A stretch of 64,000 nucleotides of DNA from Selenomonas ruminantium subsp. lactilytica TAM6421 (GCF_000284095.1 NC_017068.1:1550001-1614000), one strand, 5' to 3'. Positions 16,837-26,687 are shown, counted from the stretch's first letter. Translations and numbers: made by a program. Notes: a model not told the origin generated them from the letters alone.

Positions 16837-17448
16837 TTATTCTGGGTAAAGTTCTCTATACTTCTTGCGGTCTCCAATGACCTGTCTCACATAATCCCGG
16901 GTTTCCTTAAAAGGAATGGCATCAATATCATGGAATTCATAGTTCCAATCATTTTCCTCCATCCACGATTTGACATTGCCGCGCCCCGCATTATAGGCGG
17001 CCAGCGCCAGCACATCATTGCCCTTGAATTCCTTCTCTAATTCGGCCAGATACCAGGTTCCATAGCGGATATTGCGGTCCGGTTCATGGAGATTCTCCAG
17101 ACTGTAGTTCCGGTCACCAATCTGTCCCGCAATCCATTCCGCCGTATCCGGCATCAGCTGCATAAGCCCCACTGCCCCACGATGGGAACGGGCCGTATGC
17201 TTGAATTTACTTTCGCTCTTGATGACGGCAGCGGTCAGGTTGCTGTCCACATGATAGACCTCCGCATATTTCATCACCGTATCATGATAGGGGTACACAT
17301 AAAAATACTTGCGTTGTACAGGCTCGAACTGCAATACAAAGAATGCACTCAAACTCACAAGAAAAATAAATAAAGCAACGCAAAAGCAGGTGGCCATGCG
17401 TCGCTGAATACGCCGATTTTGCTGGACCCTGTCACGAAATCCCTGCAT
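16837..17448 (-). CDS. Membrane-anchored lytic transglycosylase (SLT family)
   Basis: This 203-residue protein has a basic N-terminus and one membrane anchor (CFCVALFIFLVSLSAFFVLQ, residues about 20-40), then an SLT domain facing the periplasm. The catalytic Glu is in IKSESKFKHTA, followed by GAVGLMQLMP and AYNAGRGNVKSW. It cleaves peptidoglycan with 1,6-anhydro ends. ATG 17448 follows AAGGAGT; an earlier start would add 50 residues read from coaE. It overlaps coaE by 17 bases. Confidence 0.9.
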   Translation of the reverse strand: MQGFRDRVQQNRRIQRRMATCFCVALFIFLVSLSAFFVLQFEPVQRKYFYVYPYHDTVMKYAEVYHVDSNLTAAVIKSESKFKHTARSHRGAVGLMQLMPDTAEWIAGQIGDRNYSLENLHEPDRNIRYGTWYLAELEKEFKGNDVLALAAYNAGRGNVKSWMEENDWNYEFHDIDAIPFKETRDYVRQVIGDRKKYRELYPE

Positions 17449-18040
17449 GGGTCCACTCCTTCCAAAGTTTTTCTGCCTGGGCAAAACTTTCCTCCAGGCT
17501 GCCATTGTTGTCGATGAAACTGTCCGCCCGCTGTTTTTTCTCTGCCAGCGGCATCTGGGCTGCAATGCGCCCCTTTGCCTCGGCCTCTGTATAACCATTG
17601 CGCCGCATCAGGCGTTCCAGCTGGGTGGCTTCATCCACAAACACCAAACAATTCTCCTCTGTCATTTTATCCCATCCGGCTTCAAAGAGCAATGGCACAT
17701 CGAGGATAATGACCGGAAAATTTTTTCGCTGCATACACTCGATCTGCTGCCGCATCACATGGGCCAGTATCGGATGGGTATGGTCATTGAGCCACTGGCG
17801 CTCATTCTCATCGGCAAAGACCTTCCGTCCGATAGCCCGGCGGTCAAGGGTGCCATCGGGCTGGAGGATACCCTCACCAAAATGCTGCACATAGATCTTA
17901 TAGAGTACCCGTCGGGGCTTGGACAGATGATGGGCAATGACATCCACATTGAGGACCGCCGCGCCTTTTTCCCGGAAGAATTTGGCCATGGTGCTTTTGC
18001 CACTGGCGATACCGCCGGTAAGACCGATAATCCTTGCCAT
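17432..18040 (-). CDS. coaE: Dephospho-CoA kinase
   Basis: This 202-residue P-loop kinase performs the last step of coenzyme A synthesis. Visible motifs are GLTGGIASGKST, DVIAHHLSK and the lid Arg region. ATG 18040 follows GGAGGG by six bases and overlaps the mutM stop (TAATG). It is part of polA-mutM-coaE, an order also seen in Bacillus. Confidence 0.95.
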   Translation of the reverse strand: MARIIGLTGGIASGKSTMAKFFREKGAAVLNVDVIAHHLSKPRRVLYKIYVQHFGEGILQPDGTLDRRAIGRKVFADENERQWLNDHTHPILAHVMRQQIECMQRKNFPVIILDVPLLFEAGWDKMTEENCLVFVDEATQLERLMRRNGYTEAEAKGRIAAQMPLAEKKQRADSFIDNNGSLEESFAQAEKLWKEWTHAGIS

Positions 18041-18870
18041 TAGCATCCCTCCTGACAATGGGGACAAAAGTGGGTGCCTCTGCCGCCAACGGTAATGCGT
18101 TCAATGGCTGTATGGCAATTGCGGCAGGGTTCCCCTTTGCGTCCATAGACATAGAGGTGTTCCTGATGGCTGCCCTTGCCGCCTTCCCCATTCTGATAAT
18201 CGCGGAAGGTGGTGCCGCCATCTTCGATGCCGGCGGCAATCACCTGATTGACACTTTCCCATAGCCGTCTGCATTCCTCTGCTGACAGAGATTTAGCCGG
18301 CCGCAAAGGATGAATGCCGGCCAAAAACAAGGCTTCATCCGCATAGATATTGCCAATACCGCCAATGTATTTCTGATTGAGCAGAAAGGACTTGATGGCT
18401 GTTTTCCGCTGACTGGCCGCTTGCTCCAGATACGCCGGCGTAAACTCCACTGACAATGGCTCCGGCCCCATCTCGGCCAAGCCTTTCAGCATAATCAGCT
18501 CCTGCGGTTTGAGCCCATGGATGGTGCCTAAGGTGCGGGTATCCCCATAGACAAGCGCGCCTCCGTTCTCCAGCTGAAAGATAACTCTGGCATGGCTGTC
18601 AGCAGTATTTCCCGTAGGCTCGTAAACCAGCCGTCCGGTCATGCGCAGATGAAAGACGACTTCGTTATCGTTATCCAGCTCCATCAGGAGATACTTGCCG
18701 CGGCGGGCCATCTTTTTGATGGTCCGGCCCGTGACCAGGGCGCGGAATCCTTCGGTATCTGGCCATTTGATCATGCGGGGCAGGCGGATGTCCAGATCCA
18801 TGATTTTTTTCCCTGCCACCTGCGTATCCAGGTAGCGGCGGATGATTTCAACTTCCGGCATTTCTGGCAT
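18040..18870 (-). CDS. mutM: Formamidopyrimidine-DNA glycosylase
   Basis: This 276-residue base-excision enzyme removes 8-oxoguanine and nicks the strand. MPEMPEVE at the N-terminus places the catalytic Pro right after Met, which fixes the start at 18870. The C-terminal zinc finger shows CRNC and CPHC, and the helix-two-turn-helix segment contains NIYADEALF. It starts one base after the polA stop. Confidence 0.96.
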   Translation of the reverse strand: MPEMPEVEIIRRYLDTQVAGKKIMDLDIRLPRMIKWPDTEGFRALVTGRTIKKMARRGKYLLMELDNDNEVVFHLRMTGRLVYEPTGNTADSHARVIFQLENGGALVYGDTRTLGTIHGLKPQELIMLKGLAEMGPEPLSVEFTPAYLEQAASQRKTAIKSFLLNQKYIGGIGNIYADEALFLAGIHPLRPAKSLSAEECRRLWESVNQVIAAGIEDGGTTFRDYQNGEGGKGSHQEHLYVYGRKGEPCRNCHTAIERITVGGRGTHFCPHCQEGC

Positions 18871-18871
18871 C

Positions 18872-21481
18872 TTACTTCGCCTCCGCCCAATTCTTGCCTG
18901 CATGGATATCGATAAGCAACGGAACGGATAACTCCGTTACCTGTTCCATGGCTTCCTTGAGGATTTTTTCCACCTGTTCCCGCTCGCTGTCAATGACTTC
19001 CAGCACCAATTCATCGTGAACCTGTACCAAAATACGGCTCTTTACATCGGCTTCTTTCAGCTTATGATAGACGGCAATCATAGCCAACTTGATGATATCC
19101 GCAGCCGCCCCCTGAATAGGTGTGTTCATAGCCATTCTTTCCGCTAAGGATCGCTGCATAAAGTTGCGGCTGTTGATGGCGGGCAAATCCCGGCGACGGC
19201 CAAAAATCGTCGTCACATAGCCATCGGCATGGGCCTTTTCCACCGTATCGTCGATGAACTTCTTGACGCCGGTATAGCGGGCAAAGTAATTGTCAATGTA
19301 CTGCTTGGCATCCTTTTTGGCAATATGCAGATCCTTGGCCAGGCCAAAGTCGCTGATGCCATAGACAATGCCGAAGTTGACCGCCTTGGCATGGCTGCGC
19401 TGCTGGCTCGTCACTTCATCCAGCGGCACATTGAAGACCTCTGAAGCCGTGCGGGCATGGATATCCTGATTCTGCCGGAATGCATCCATGAAGCGTTCAT
19501 CCTGAGACGCATGGGCCAGGATGCGCAGTTCAATCTGGGAATAGTCCGCCGATAACAGGCAATCATAGCCATCACCTGGTTCAAAGAGCGCCCGGATGGC
19601 CTTACCTTCCTCCGTACGCACGGGGATATTCTGCAGATTCGGATCGGAACTAGAGAGTCTGCCCGTAGCCGTCACGGTCTGGTTGAAGGTGGTATAGATA
19701 CGGCCTTCCTTACCAATCAAGTCACGCAGGCCATCGATATAGGTGGATTTGAGCTTGCTCAAAGTGCGGAAATGCAGGACCTGTTCCACAATCGGATGTT
19801 TGTCCCGCAAGGCTTCCAATACTTCTGCATTGGTGGAATACCCGGTCTTGGTCTTTTTCACCGGAGGCAGTTCCAGACGCTCGAACAGGACTTCTCCCAA
19901 CTGCTTGGGGGAGTTGATATTGAATTCCATGCCGGCCAGCAAATGGATATCTGCCTGCAGAGATTCCAGCCGGCTTTCCAGCTCACGGCCTTTTTTATCC
20001 AGCTCATCCCGGTTGATATAGATGCCGTTCTGCTCAATGGCAGCCAATACTTCCACCAGCGGCAGTTCAATCTCCCGGTAGAGCTTATCCAACTGCAATT
20101 CGCCCAACTTAGCGTTCAGAATGGGCTGCAATCTTGCCAATACATGTGCCTGCCAGGCAGCTTCCTCATATTCGTCGGCAAAAGCAGCAGGCTTGACTTC
20201 CTGCGGCAGATACTCCGCAGCCAGGCGTTCCAGCTCGTATTTGCTGGCCTCAGGATTCAAGAGATAAGCCGCCAGCTCCACATCAAAATAGCGATCTGCC
20301 GGAGTAAAGCCTGCCTGATAGTAAGCCTTGAGGTTATAGACAGTCATATCCTTTTGCGCACAAATCTCTTTGGCCAAGGCCAAATCTTCGTCAGCATCCA
20401 CCAAAATCATGTTCTGTGCAGGCAGGGTGCAGATGAGCAAAGCCTTTACGCGAGCAAAGGGCTTCTCCTGCGCAAAAATGCCACTAACAGCTAAACTGTC
20501 AGCTGCAGTCAATTCCCTCTGCAGATCCTGTCCCTGCAGCCGCGTATAGTGCAGGTCTGCTGCAACTGCCTCCGGCATAAAGAATTCCAGCACGGGATTA
20601 TCATCGCCTTCTCCATAGAGTTTGGTGAAGTTCTTCCAGACTGCCTTCAGCTCATAAGCATCACAGAAAGCACGCATCTTCTCGTGGTCCGGGGTGATAT
20701 CATAGCTGTCCCATGCCAGTTCCATATCCGGCACATTGCATTCAATGGTGGCCAGCTCTTTGGAAAGCACCGCCTGTTCTTGATTGTTTACCAGATTTTC
20801 CTTGAGCTTCTTGCCGGAGACTTCGTCAATATGTTCATAGACACCTTCCAGGGAGCCATAGGCAATCAGGAGCTTCCCGGCAGTCTTGGGCCCCACATTG
20901 GGCACGCCGGGAATATTATCCGAGGTATCCCCCATCAAGCCTTTGTAGTCAATCAATTTGATAGGCTCAAAGCCGTATTCTTCTTCAAAAGCAGCCTCAT
21001 CATATTCCTTGATGTTGGTTATACCTTTCTTGGTCAGCAGTACTTTCAGATTAGGCCGCACCAACTGCAGGGCATCCTTATCCCCCGTCACCACCAAAAC
21101 ATCGTGACCTGCTCCTGCCGCCTTTGTCGCCAAGGTGCCGATGATATCATCCGCCTCATAGCGTTCCTTTTCGATAAATGAGATACCAAAAGCTGCTGCA
21201 AATTCATGCAGCAGCGGAATCTGGGCGAGGAGCTCTTCCGGTGTTTTGTCCCGGGTTCCCTTGTAGTCAGCATACCGTTCCGTACGGAAGGTCTTTCTGC
21301 CCTTATCAAAGGCAATGACCAGTTTATCCGGCTTCAGCTCACTCAACAGCTTCGTGAGCATATTGGAAAAGCCGAAGATGGCATTGGTATGGTGGCCCTG
21401 GGAATCCGTCAAGTCAGGCAGAGCGTAAAAAGCACGATACATCAGGCTGCTGCCATCCAAAATCACAAAACGCTGGTTCAA
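18872..21481 (-). CDS. polA: DNA polymerase I
   Basis: This 869-residue enzyme removes RNA primers and fills gaps. Residues 1-290 are the 5' nuclease (DGSSLMYRAFYAL, GDKDALQLV, IPGVPNVGPKTA). Residues about 300-480 are a 3'-5' exonuclease-like domain without the usual DxE acids (VSGIFAQ where FDTET is expected), so proofreading is probably absent, as in many Gram-positive PolI enzymes. The polymerase follows with DYSQIELRILAH, RSHAKAVNFGIVYG and VQVHDELVLEV. Confidence 0.97.
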   Translation of the reverse strand: MNQRFVILDGSSLMYRAFYALPDLTDSQGHHTNAIFGFSNMLTKLLSELKPDKLVIAFDKGRKTFRTERYADYKGTRDKTPEELLAQIPLLHEFAAAFGISFIEKERYEADDIIGTLATKAAGAGHDVLVVTGDKDALQLVRPNLKVLLTKKGITNIKEYDEAAFEEEYGFEPIKLIDYKGLMGDTSDNIPGVPNVGPKTAGKLLIAYGSLEGVYEHIDEVSGKKLKENLVNNQEQAVLSKELATIECNVPDMELAWDSYDITPDHEKMRAFCDAYELKAVWKNFTKLYGEGDDNPVLEFFMPEAVAADLHYTRLQGQDLQRELTAADSLAVSGIFAQEKPFARVKALLICTLPAQNMILVDADEDLALAKEICAQKDMTVYNLKAYYQAGFTPADRYFDVELAAYLLNPEASKYELERLAAEYLPQEVKPAAFADEYEEAAWQAHVLARLQPILNAKLGELQLDKLYREIELPLVEVLAAIEQNGIYINRDELDKKGRELESRLESLQADIHLLAGMEFNINSPKQLGEVLFERLELPPVKKTKTGYSTNAEVLEALRDKHPIVEQVLHFRTLSKLKSTYIDGLRDLIGKEGRIYTTFNQTVTATGRLSSSDPNLQNIPVRTEEGKAIRALFEPGDGYDCLLSADYSQIELRILAHASQDERFMDAFRQNQDIHARTASEVFNVPLDEVTSQQRSHAKAVNFGIVYGISDFGLAKDLHIAKKDAKQYIDNYFARYTGVKKFIDDTVEKAHADGYVTTIFGRRRDLPAINSRNFMQRSLAERMAMNTPIQGAAADIIKLAMIAVYHKLKEADVKSRILVQVHDELVLEVIDSEREQVEKILKEAMEQVTELSVPLLIDIHAGKNWAEAK

Positions 21482-21515
21482 GCGAATTCCTCCTATTCAA
21501 TTACTTCTGCTCGTA

Positions 21516-22835
21516 TTACTTGGTCTTTTTGTCCTTAGACTGTTTCGTCCCGACTTTGGCCTCTGCCTTGCTTTCCGTTTTTACTTCAGCTTTAGCATCA
21601 TTTTTTACCTCAGACTTATCGGCACTATGATCGATTTTCTGCGTGGCATCGATTTTTCCATCCTGGTCAACTTTGGCAGGTTCCTGCTTTTCAACCGGTA
21701 CGAATTTCATGACATAGTTATTGTTGTCCAGTGCGCCCCCAAGCTTGAAGAGCGTCTTGGCATCTTCTGCCTTGCAGTAAAGCACATCCTTCTTGTCCAC
21801 ACCGGGAGCCGTGCCTAAGGTGCTGATCAGCTTCTGTGTCGTAGAATCCCAGCCTAAGTTGACATGGGCGGCATCAGCCAGATCGATTGCCGGCAAATAC
21901 ATGACGCCATCCTGCTCAACGGCCTTGTTCTTCATCTTCTCGCCATTGACATAGAGCGGATAAACCTTGGCTACATAAGTGGGCTCACCATCGGAAGCAT
22001 TGATCTTTGCTTCGATATCCTCATTGCTGACGAAATTGGCTACACCATAGCCGGCCAGCCACTTATTGACATCTTCCACGCTGAGATTCTGCCAGCCATA
22101 ACCATCCGGATAGATATAATAGACAACGGTGTTGTCATCCAGCTTTTCAACCACAACGCGGTTGTAAGTGATTTCTACCGGCGTACCGATTTTCACCATA
22201 TCGAAGAGTGCTTCCACATCCTTCTCATGCATGCGGATGCAGCCATTGGATACATAATGGCCGATGGAATTGGGGCGATTGGTACCATGGATGCCGTAAT
22301 TGCCCTGAATCTCCATCCAACGATAACCCAGCGGGCAATCCGGGCCGGAGGCAATGCTTCTGCCCGTAGAAGGATCCGTCCAGGTCGGATTATAGTCCTT
22401 AGAACGAATCTTGTAATAGCCTACCGGAGTCGGCGTGGAAGCCTTGCCCGGGCCAATGGGATACAGGCGGATCTTTTTGTTGCCTTCAAACAGGGCCAAA
22501 GAGCGGGCGGCAAGATTGATGGAAATCTTCTTTTCCAGAGACTTCTTTTCCGTTTCTGCCGGAGCCGGTTTCTCCTGCTTGTTTTCGACAGCAGGTGCAG
22601 GCGCAGCCTGGGCAGCAGTGCTTTCCTCAGGCTCTGCCTTCGGCTGCTGAGCGGCTACCGCTGCCTGACCGGCAGCTACGGCAGCTGCCTTCTCCTCCAT
22701 CGTCGGTTCCTTTATCTGGACGGACATGTCCGCAAAGGTAGGAACGTGATCTGTTGGCTCTGCTGCCACATAGGAACTCACACCACCGGTCAGTAAAGCC
22801 GCACCGACCAAACCCGCACAAATATTCTTGAGCAT
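21516..22835 (-). CDS. L,D-transpeptidase (YkuD family), secreted
   Basis: This encodes 439 residues. A signal peptide (about 1-25) is followed by an Ala/Pro/Glu-rich linker to about residue 100. The YkuD domain has IHGTNRPNSIG and the catalytic SNGCIRMH (Cys near residue 200). A copper-amine-oxidase-N-like domain follows (VNGEKMKNKAVEQDGVMYLPA), then a Lys/Asp-rich tail. It likely makes 3-3 cross-links or attaches proteins to peptidoglycan. Three TGAC-NN-GTCA palindromes lie just upstream and may regulate it. Confidence 0.92.
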   Translation of the reverse strand: MLKNICAGLVGAALLTGGVSSYVAAEPTDHVPTFADMSVQIKEPTMEEKAAAVAAGQAAVAAQQPKAEPEESTAAQAAPAPAVENKQEKPAPAETEKKSLEKKISINLAARSLALFEGNKKIRLYPIGPGKASTPTPVGYYKIRSKDYNPTWTDPSTGRSIASGPDCPLGYRWMEIQGNYGIHGTNRPNSIGHYVSNGCIRMHEKDVEALFDMVKIGTPVEITYNRVVVEKLDDNTVVYYIYPDGYGWQNLSVEDVNKWLAGYGVANFVSNEDIEAKINASDGEPTYVAKVYPLYVNGEKMKNKAVEQDGVMYLPAIDLADAAHVNLGWDSTTQKLISTLGTAPGVDKKDVLYCKAEDAKTLFKLGGALDNNNYVMKFVPVEKQEPAKVDQDGKIDATQKIDHSADKSEVKNDAKAEVKTESKAEAKVGTKQSKDKKTK

Positions 22836-22862
22836 ATTGAAATCTCTTCTCTCTCATAAATT

Positions 22863-22899
22863 TGACCAGTCAAAACTGACTTGTCAATTTGACCGGTCA
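22863..22899. promoter_or_regulatory. Three tandem TGAC-NN-GTCA palindromes
   Basis: TGACCAGTCA (22863-22872), TGACTTGTCA (22877-22886) and TGACCGGTCA (22890-22899) follow each other at 13-14-base steps in the divergent region between the L,D-transpeptidase and the HAD gene. Spacing near one-and-a-third helical turns suggests cooperative repressor sites. The regulator is unknown. Confidence 0.6.
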
Positions 22900-22992
22900 C
22901 CTTTATATCCTACCATTTGCCCGTGTATTTTTCAAGGCAATAATCATAACTTTTCCCTGCGTTGTTTCCCTCTGAGCGTATTCCGTGTTATC

Positions 22993-23016
22993 ATGTAAGA
23001 TAATCAGATCTTACAT
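22993..23016. promoter_or_regulatory. 9-base inverted repeat upstream of the HAD gene
   Basis: ATGTAAGAT (22993-23001) and ATCTTACAT (23008-23016) surround a six-base centre just before the SD. It may be an operator or a leader hairpin. Confidence 0.5.
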
Positions 23017-23033
23017 ACGAAAGGCGGCCTTTG

Positions 23034-23678
23034 ATGAAAAACTATCAATTATATCTTTTTGACTTTGACTATACACTTGCTGATTCTTCGGCGGGTATTG
23101 TAAAATGCTTTCAGACTACTCTGGAAAAGTCAGGCTTACCTGCCGTAGAAAAGGACACTATCTGCCGCACGGTTGGCCTGCCCATGCGCGAGGCTGTTAT
23201 GCGCATTACGCAAAACCGGGATGAAGCTGCCTGTGATGCCTTTATCGCTGCCTATAAAAAAGAGGCTGACCGCTATATGACACCAATGACGCATTTTTAT
23301 CCGCAAACCATCCCCTTGCTTACCGAGTTGAAGGCCCGTGGCGCCAAAGTTGGTATTATATCCAGCAAGACGCGCAGCCGCATTGCCGAGAAATTTGTGC
23401 AGGATGGCTATGCGCATCTTATTGACCATATTATCGGCAGTGATGACGTAAAAACACTCAAACCCAGCCCTGAAGGCATCCTTGCAGCCCTGCAGCACTT
23501 TGGCCTTGAGCATGACAAGATTCTTTATACCGGGGATAATCTTGTTGACGCCCAGGCTGCGCAAAACGCCAAAGTGGATTTTGCCGCTGTGACAACTGGC
23601 ACTACCCCTGCTGCTGATTTTGCTGCTTACCCGCATATCGCTATACTGTTTGATATTGGACAGCTTATCAATTTATAA
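23034..23678 (+). CDS. HAD-family phosphatase (phosphoglycolate phosphatase-like)
   Basis: This 214-residue HAD hydrolase has motif I DFDYTLADS, motif II SS in IISSKTRS, motif III Lys in LKPSPEG and motif IV GDNLVDAQAA. The helical cap between motifs I and II resembles phosphoglycolate phosphatase and PpaX. The substrate cannot be told. The start is ATG 23034 after AAAGGCGG; TTG 23031 is an alternative. It is monocistronic. Confidence 0.88.
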   Translation: MKNYQLYLFDFDYTLADSSAGIVKCFQTTLEKSGLPAVEKDTICRTVGLPMREAVMRITQNRDEAACDAFIAAYKKEADRYMTPMTHFYPQTIPLLTELKARGAKVGIISSKTRSRIAEKFVQDGYAHLIDHIIGSDDVKTLKPSPEGILAALQHFGLEHDKILYTGDNLVDAQAAQNAKVDFAAVTTGTTPAADFAAYPHIAILFDIGQLINL

Positions 23679-23693
23679 ATAATACAGGACGAT

Positions 23694-23739
23694 AAAAGGC
23701 TGCCGTACAAGTAAGCTATACTTGATACGACAGCCTTTT
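23694..23739. terminator. Bidirectional terminator after the HAD gene
   Basis: AAAAGGCTG and CAGCCTTTT, with an inner AAGT/ACTT helix, form a long stem that can serve both convergent genes. Confidence 0.85.
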
Positions 23740-23771
23740 GGCATGAGGATTATGATTTAATCATGTGATTT

Positions 23772-26687
23772 TTACAGTGCCGGCCGCACTTCGCCAAACA
23801 CTTCTTTATGCGCATTGATCTTTTCCTGGCCACCGAAGACGCAAAGGACATTTTTCTTCATGCAGTCTTCTACCAGCTGAGAGAGTTTCTGCACATCGGC
23901 CTGACGGGTGTCGAGGATTTCATCCCGGGATTTCTGCCGGTCGGCTTCGGTAATACCCCGGAGCCAGCAGGTGGCAGCGGCACTGCCTTTCATCTGCGGT
24001 GTCAGCGGCGTGTCGATATTGCTCATGGTGCCGATGATATACTTGTCCATCTCCCGTTCGGAGGCGGCAAAATTCCGGAGATAATCTGCCGTGCCGTTGA
24101 AGACATCCAGGGTTTCCGTGAGATTCGGATCGCGGTAGGAGCCGAAATACATCATGCCGTTGCGGTTGAAGCTCGTGAAGGCTCCATAGGCCCCACCCTG
24201 GACACGGATTTTCGTCCAAAAGTAGTCATAGCGCAGGATGGTTTCCAGCACATGCATGGTGCCCGTGAACTTATGGCCCAGTTTCAGGAAGTTTGCGCCC
24301 TTGCCCACATACTGCACGCGGCTGGAAGAAGTGAGGCCCTCGTTAAGCGCCTGCAGATCCCAATGGTATTCCTGTGCAGGATAGATTTCCTGGCCCAGTT
24401 CCTGCTGGAACTTGTCGAACTCAGCCGCAAAGCCATCGTAATATGGAGCGCCATCCGTAACGCTGACAATCAGGTTATGCTGATTGAAGATCTTCTGTGC
24501 CAACTCGCTGAGTTTAGCGGCAATAGCGGGCAAATTGGCCGGGAAACCCGCCAGTAATTCCTTGATAAAGGGATAGAAAGGCAGACCGCCTTCATCGGCA
24601 TAGCGGCCGGCTGGTGTCAGATAGCCTGCCAAGCGGGCGCTGACCACCTGATGGGCACTGCGCTGCAGATTAAGCTCAATGGTTGCCTGTTCCTGTTCCA
24701 GCAGCTCCCGGATGCGCTTTTCATCGCTGAATTTGCTGGTCATGAGGATTTCCTGCAGAAGTTCCAGTAACTGCGGCAGTTTTTCCCGCAGGACCTTGGC
24801 CTTGATCTTGAATTTCGGCGTATTGGAATCCGGCTCGTTATTGCGCGTATAGGTCACCATATCATAGGTAATGCCGCCGGTATGGAGGTTCTTGCGGTTG
24901 GCAAGTTCCGCATAAGTGCTCTGTTCCGTATCCACATTGCCGATAAGCTCACTCAGCAGGAAGGCATAGGCAATATCTTCCTGGGGCACTACCTGGGCAT
25001 CAAAGAGCAGGCTCAGATAAACGATGCCATTGGTCTCAATATCGCTGAACAGCACCTTGGTACCGGCCAGATCCTTTTCTTCCAAAGGAAGTTCATAGGC
25101 CTTGCGGCGGATATCGCTGAGTTTCAGCAGCGGGATGGTCTTCAGGGCTTCTTCCGAATCCTCGCTCTGCTGACGCTTCTTCAACGCTTTGTTTTCCTCA
25201 ATCAGCTGTTCGATTTCAGCGGCGCTCATGGATTTTTTGCGCTCGGCCAGCATATCAGCCTGTTTCTGCTCACGTTCTGCCGCCATCTTTTTGTCCGGTG
25301 ACATGGTCAGCAGGGCTGCATGGGTATTGTTCAGGAAATAGCGGCGGATAAGGTCTTCGAAGTAACCATTCTGCAGGCCATCCTTCATGGCTTTGATGAT
25401 GGGTTCATAGGCCAGAACTTTCTCCGGTTCTCCGTCATAAAGCCAGGTCTTCATGATGCGGATGCCATAGATCAGTCCCTTGGGGGCCGAGCCGAAGTCG
25501 GATTCCCGCAGGCGGAATTCCAGCAGGTTGATGGATGCTTCCAGCAGGGTGCGGTCAATGCCTTCCTCTGCCAGCTTTTGCAAGGTTTCACGAACAATGT
25601 TGTAGAATTTGTCCGCCCTATCTGCTTCGGAATTGCTGATGATGATGCTGAAGAAGGGCTGCAGGATATCCTCTTCAAAGGAAGAATCCACATCCTTGCC
25701 CAGCTGAGCATCAATCAGCGCCTTGCGCAGGGGAGCTGCCGGCGTCCGCAGCAGGGCATGCTCGAGGATTTCGAGCCCCATCATATCCGTAAGGTTCAGG
25801 GACTCGCCCACCACCCAGCTCAGGGACAGGAAGGACTTTTCTGCCGTGTCCTCATCGGGGCTGGCCGGATAATGGAGATCCTGCCGCTTCAGGCCAGTAA
25901 AAGCCTGCTGCTTTTCGATATGGGAATCGAGAGTGATGCGGTCAAAATGGGACAGATATTCCTTATTCAGATAAGCCAGTTTTTCCTCGATATCCATATC
26001 GCCATAGAGATAGATATAGCTGTTGGCCGGATGATAGTAGCGCTGATGGAAGTTCTTGAACATCTCATAGGTCAGCTGCGGAATGGCTTCCGGATCGCCG
26101 CCGGATTCATAGCCATATGTATTGTCCGGATAAAGGGCCGCCATCACCCTGCTTTCCAGCAGATCATCGGGGGCCGAGAGTGCGCCCTTCATTTCATTAT
26201 AGACAACTCCACTATAGGTCAGCGGTGCCTGGGCATCATCAATCTCATAATGCCAGCCCTCCTGCATCAGGATCTGGGGATTTTCCAGCATGTTGGGATA
26301 GAATACCGCATCGAGATAAACATCCATCAGGTTTTGGAAGTCCTTGTCATTGCGGCTGGCCACCGGGTACATGGTCTTGTCCGGATAGGTCATAGCATTG
26401 AGGAAGGTATTCAGGGAACCCTTCACAAGCTCCACAAAGGGCTCCTTCAGAGGATATTTGCGGCTGCCGCAAAGGGTGGAATGCTCCACGATATGGGCGA
26501 CACCGGTATCGTCAAAGGGCGGCGTGCGGAAGCTGATGGAAAACACCTTGTTATCGTCATCGTTCTGCAGGAAAAAGAGGCGGGCACCGCTCTTTTCATG
26601 TTCGAAAGTCCAGGCAACGGAGTTGGTCTCCTTGCTTTCACTGCGATTTATTACATTAAATCCATGAATATGGTCATTAACCTTCAC
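23772..26687 (-). CDS. M16C zinc metalloprotease (presequence protease / Cym1-like)
   Basis: This 971-residue peptidase has the inverted zinc motif HIVEH (in GVAHIVEHSTLCGS, about residue 54), followed by EPFVELVKGSLNTFLNAMT with the third ligand. It has four homologous domains and a central coiled-coil linker (EKKMAAEREQKQADM), as in PreP. It probably degrades peptides in the cytoplasm. The GTG at 26687 follows AGGAGT by six bases; upstream in-frame codons belong to the spacer and the neighbouring gene. Confidence 0.92.
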   Translation of the reverse strand: MKVNDHIHGFNVINRSESKETNSVAWTFEHEKSGARLFFLQNDDDNKVFSISFRTPPFDDTGVAHIVEHSTLCGSRKYPLKEPFVELVKGSLNTFLNAMTYPDKTMYPVASRNDKDFQNLMDVYLDAVFYPNMLENPQILMQEGWHYEIDDAQAPLTYSGVVYNEMKGALSAPDDLLESRVMAALYPDNTYGYESGGDPEAIPQLTYEMFKNFHQRYYHPANSYIYLYGDMDIEEKLAYLNKEYLSHFDRITLDSHIEKQQAFTGLKRQDLHYPASPDEDTAEKSFLSLSWVVGESLNLTDMMGLEILEHALLRTPAAPLRKALIDAQLGKDVDSSFEEDILQPFFSIIISNSEADRADKFYNIVRETLQKLAEEGIDRTLLEASINLLEFRLRESDFGSAPKGLIYGIRIMKTWLYDGEPEKVLAYEPIIKAMKDGLQNGYFEDLIRRYFLNNTHAALLTMSPDKKMAAEREQKQADMLAERKKSMSAAEIEQLIEENKALKKRQQSEDSEEALKTIPLLKLSDIRRKAYELPLEEKDLAGTKVLFSDIETNGIVYLSLLFDAQVVPQEDIAYAFLLSELIGNVDTEQSTYAELANRKNLHTGGITYDMVTYTRNNEPDSNTPKFKIKAKVLREKLPQLLELLQEILMTSKFSDEKRIRELLEQEQATIELNLQRSAHQVVSARLAGYLTPAGRYADEGGLPFYPFIKELLAGFPANLPAIAAKLSELAQKIFNQHNLIVSVTDGAPYYDGFAAEFDKFQQELGQEIYPAQEYHWDLQALNEGLTSSSRVQYVGKGANFLKLGHKFTGTMHVLETILRYDYFWTKIRVQGGAYGAFTSFNRNGMMYFGSYRDPNLTETLDVFNGTADYLRNFAASEREMDKYIIGTMSNIDTPLTPQMKGSAAATCWLRGITEADRQKSRDEILDTRQADVQKLSQLVEDCMKKNVLCVFGGQEKINAHKEVFGEVRPAL

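Noticed and set aside
13956-16880. A 974-codon open frame antisense to polC
   Set aside because: It is a shadow of polC in the opposite strand. It is His/Gly-rich and low-complexity, with no known motifs.
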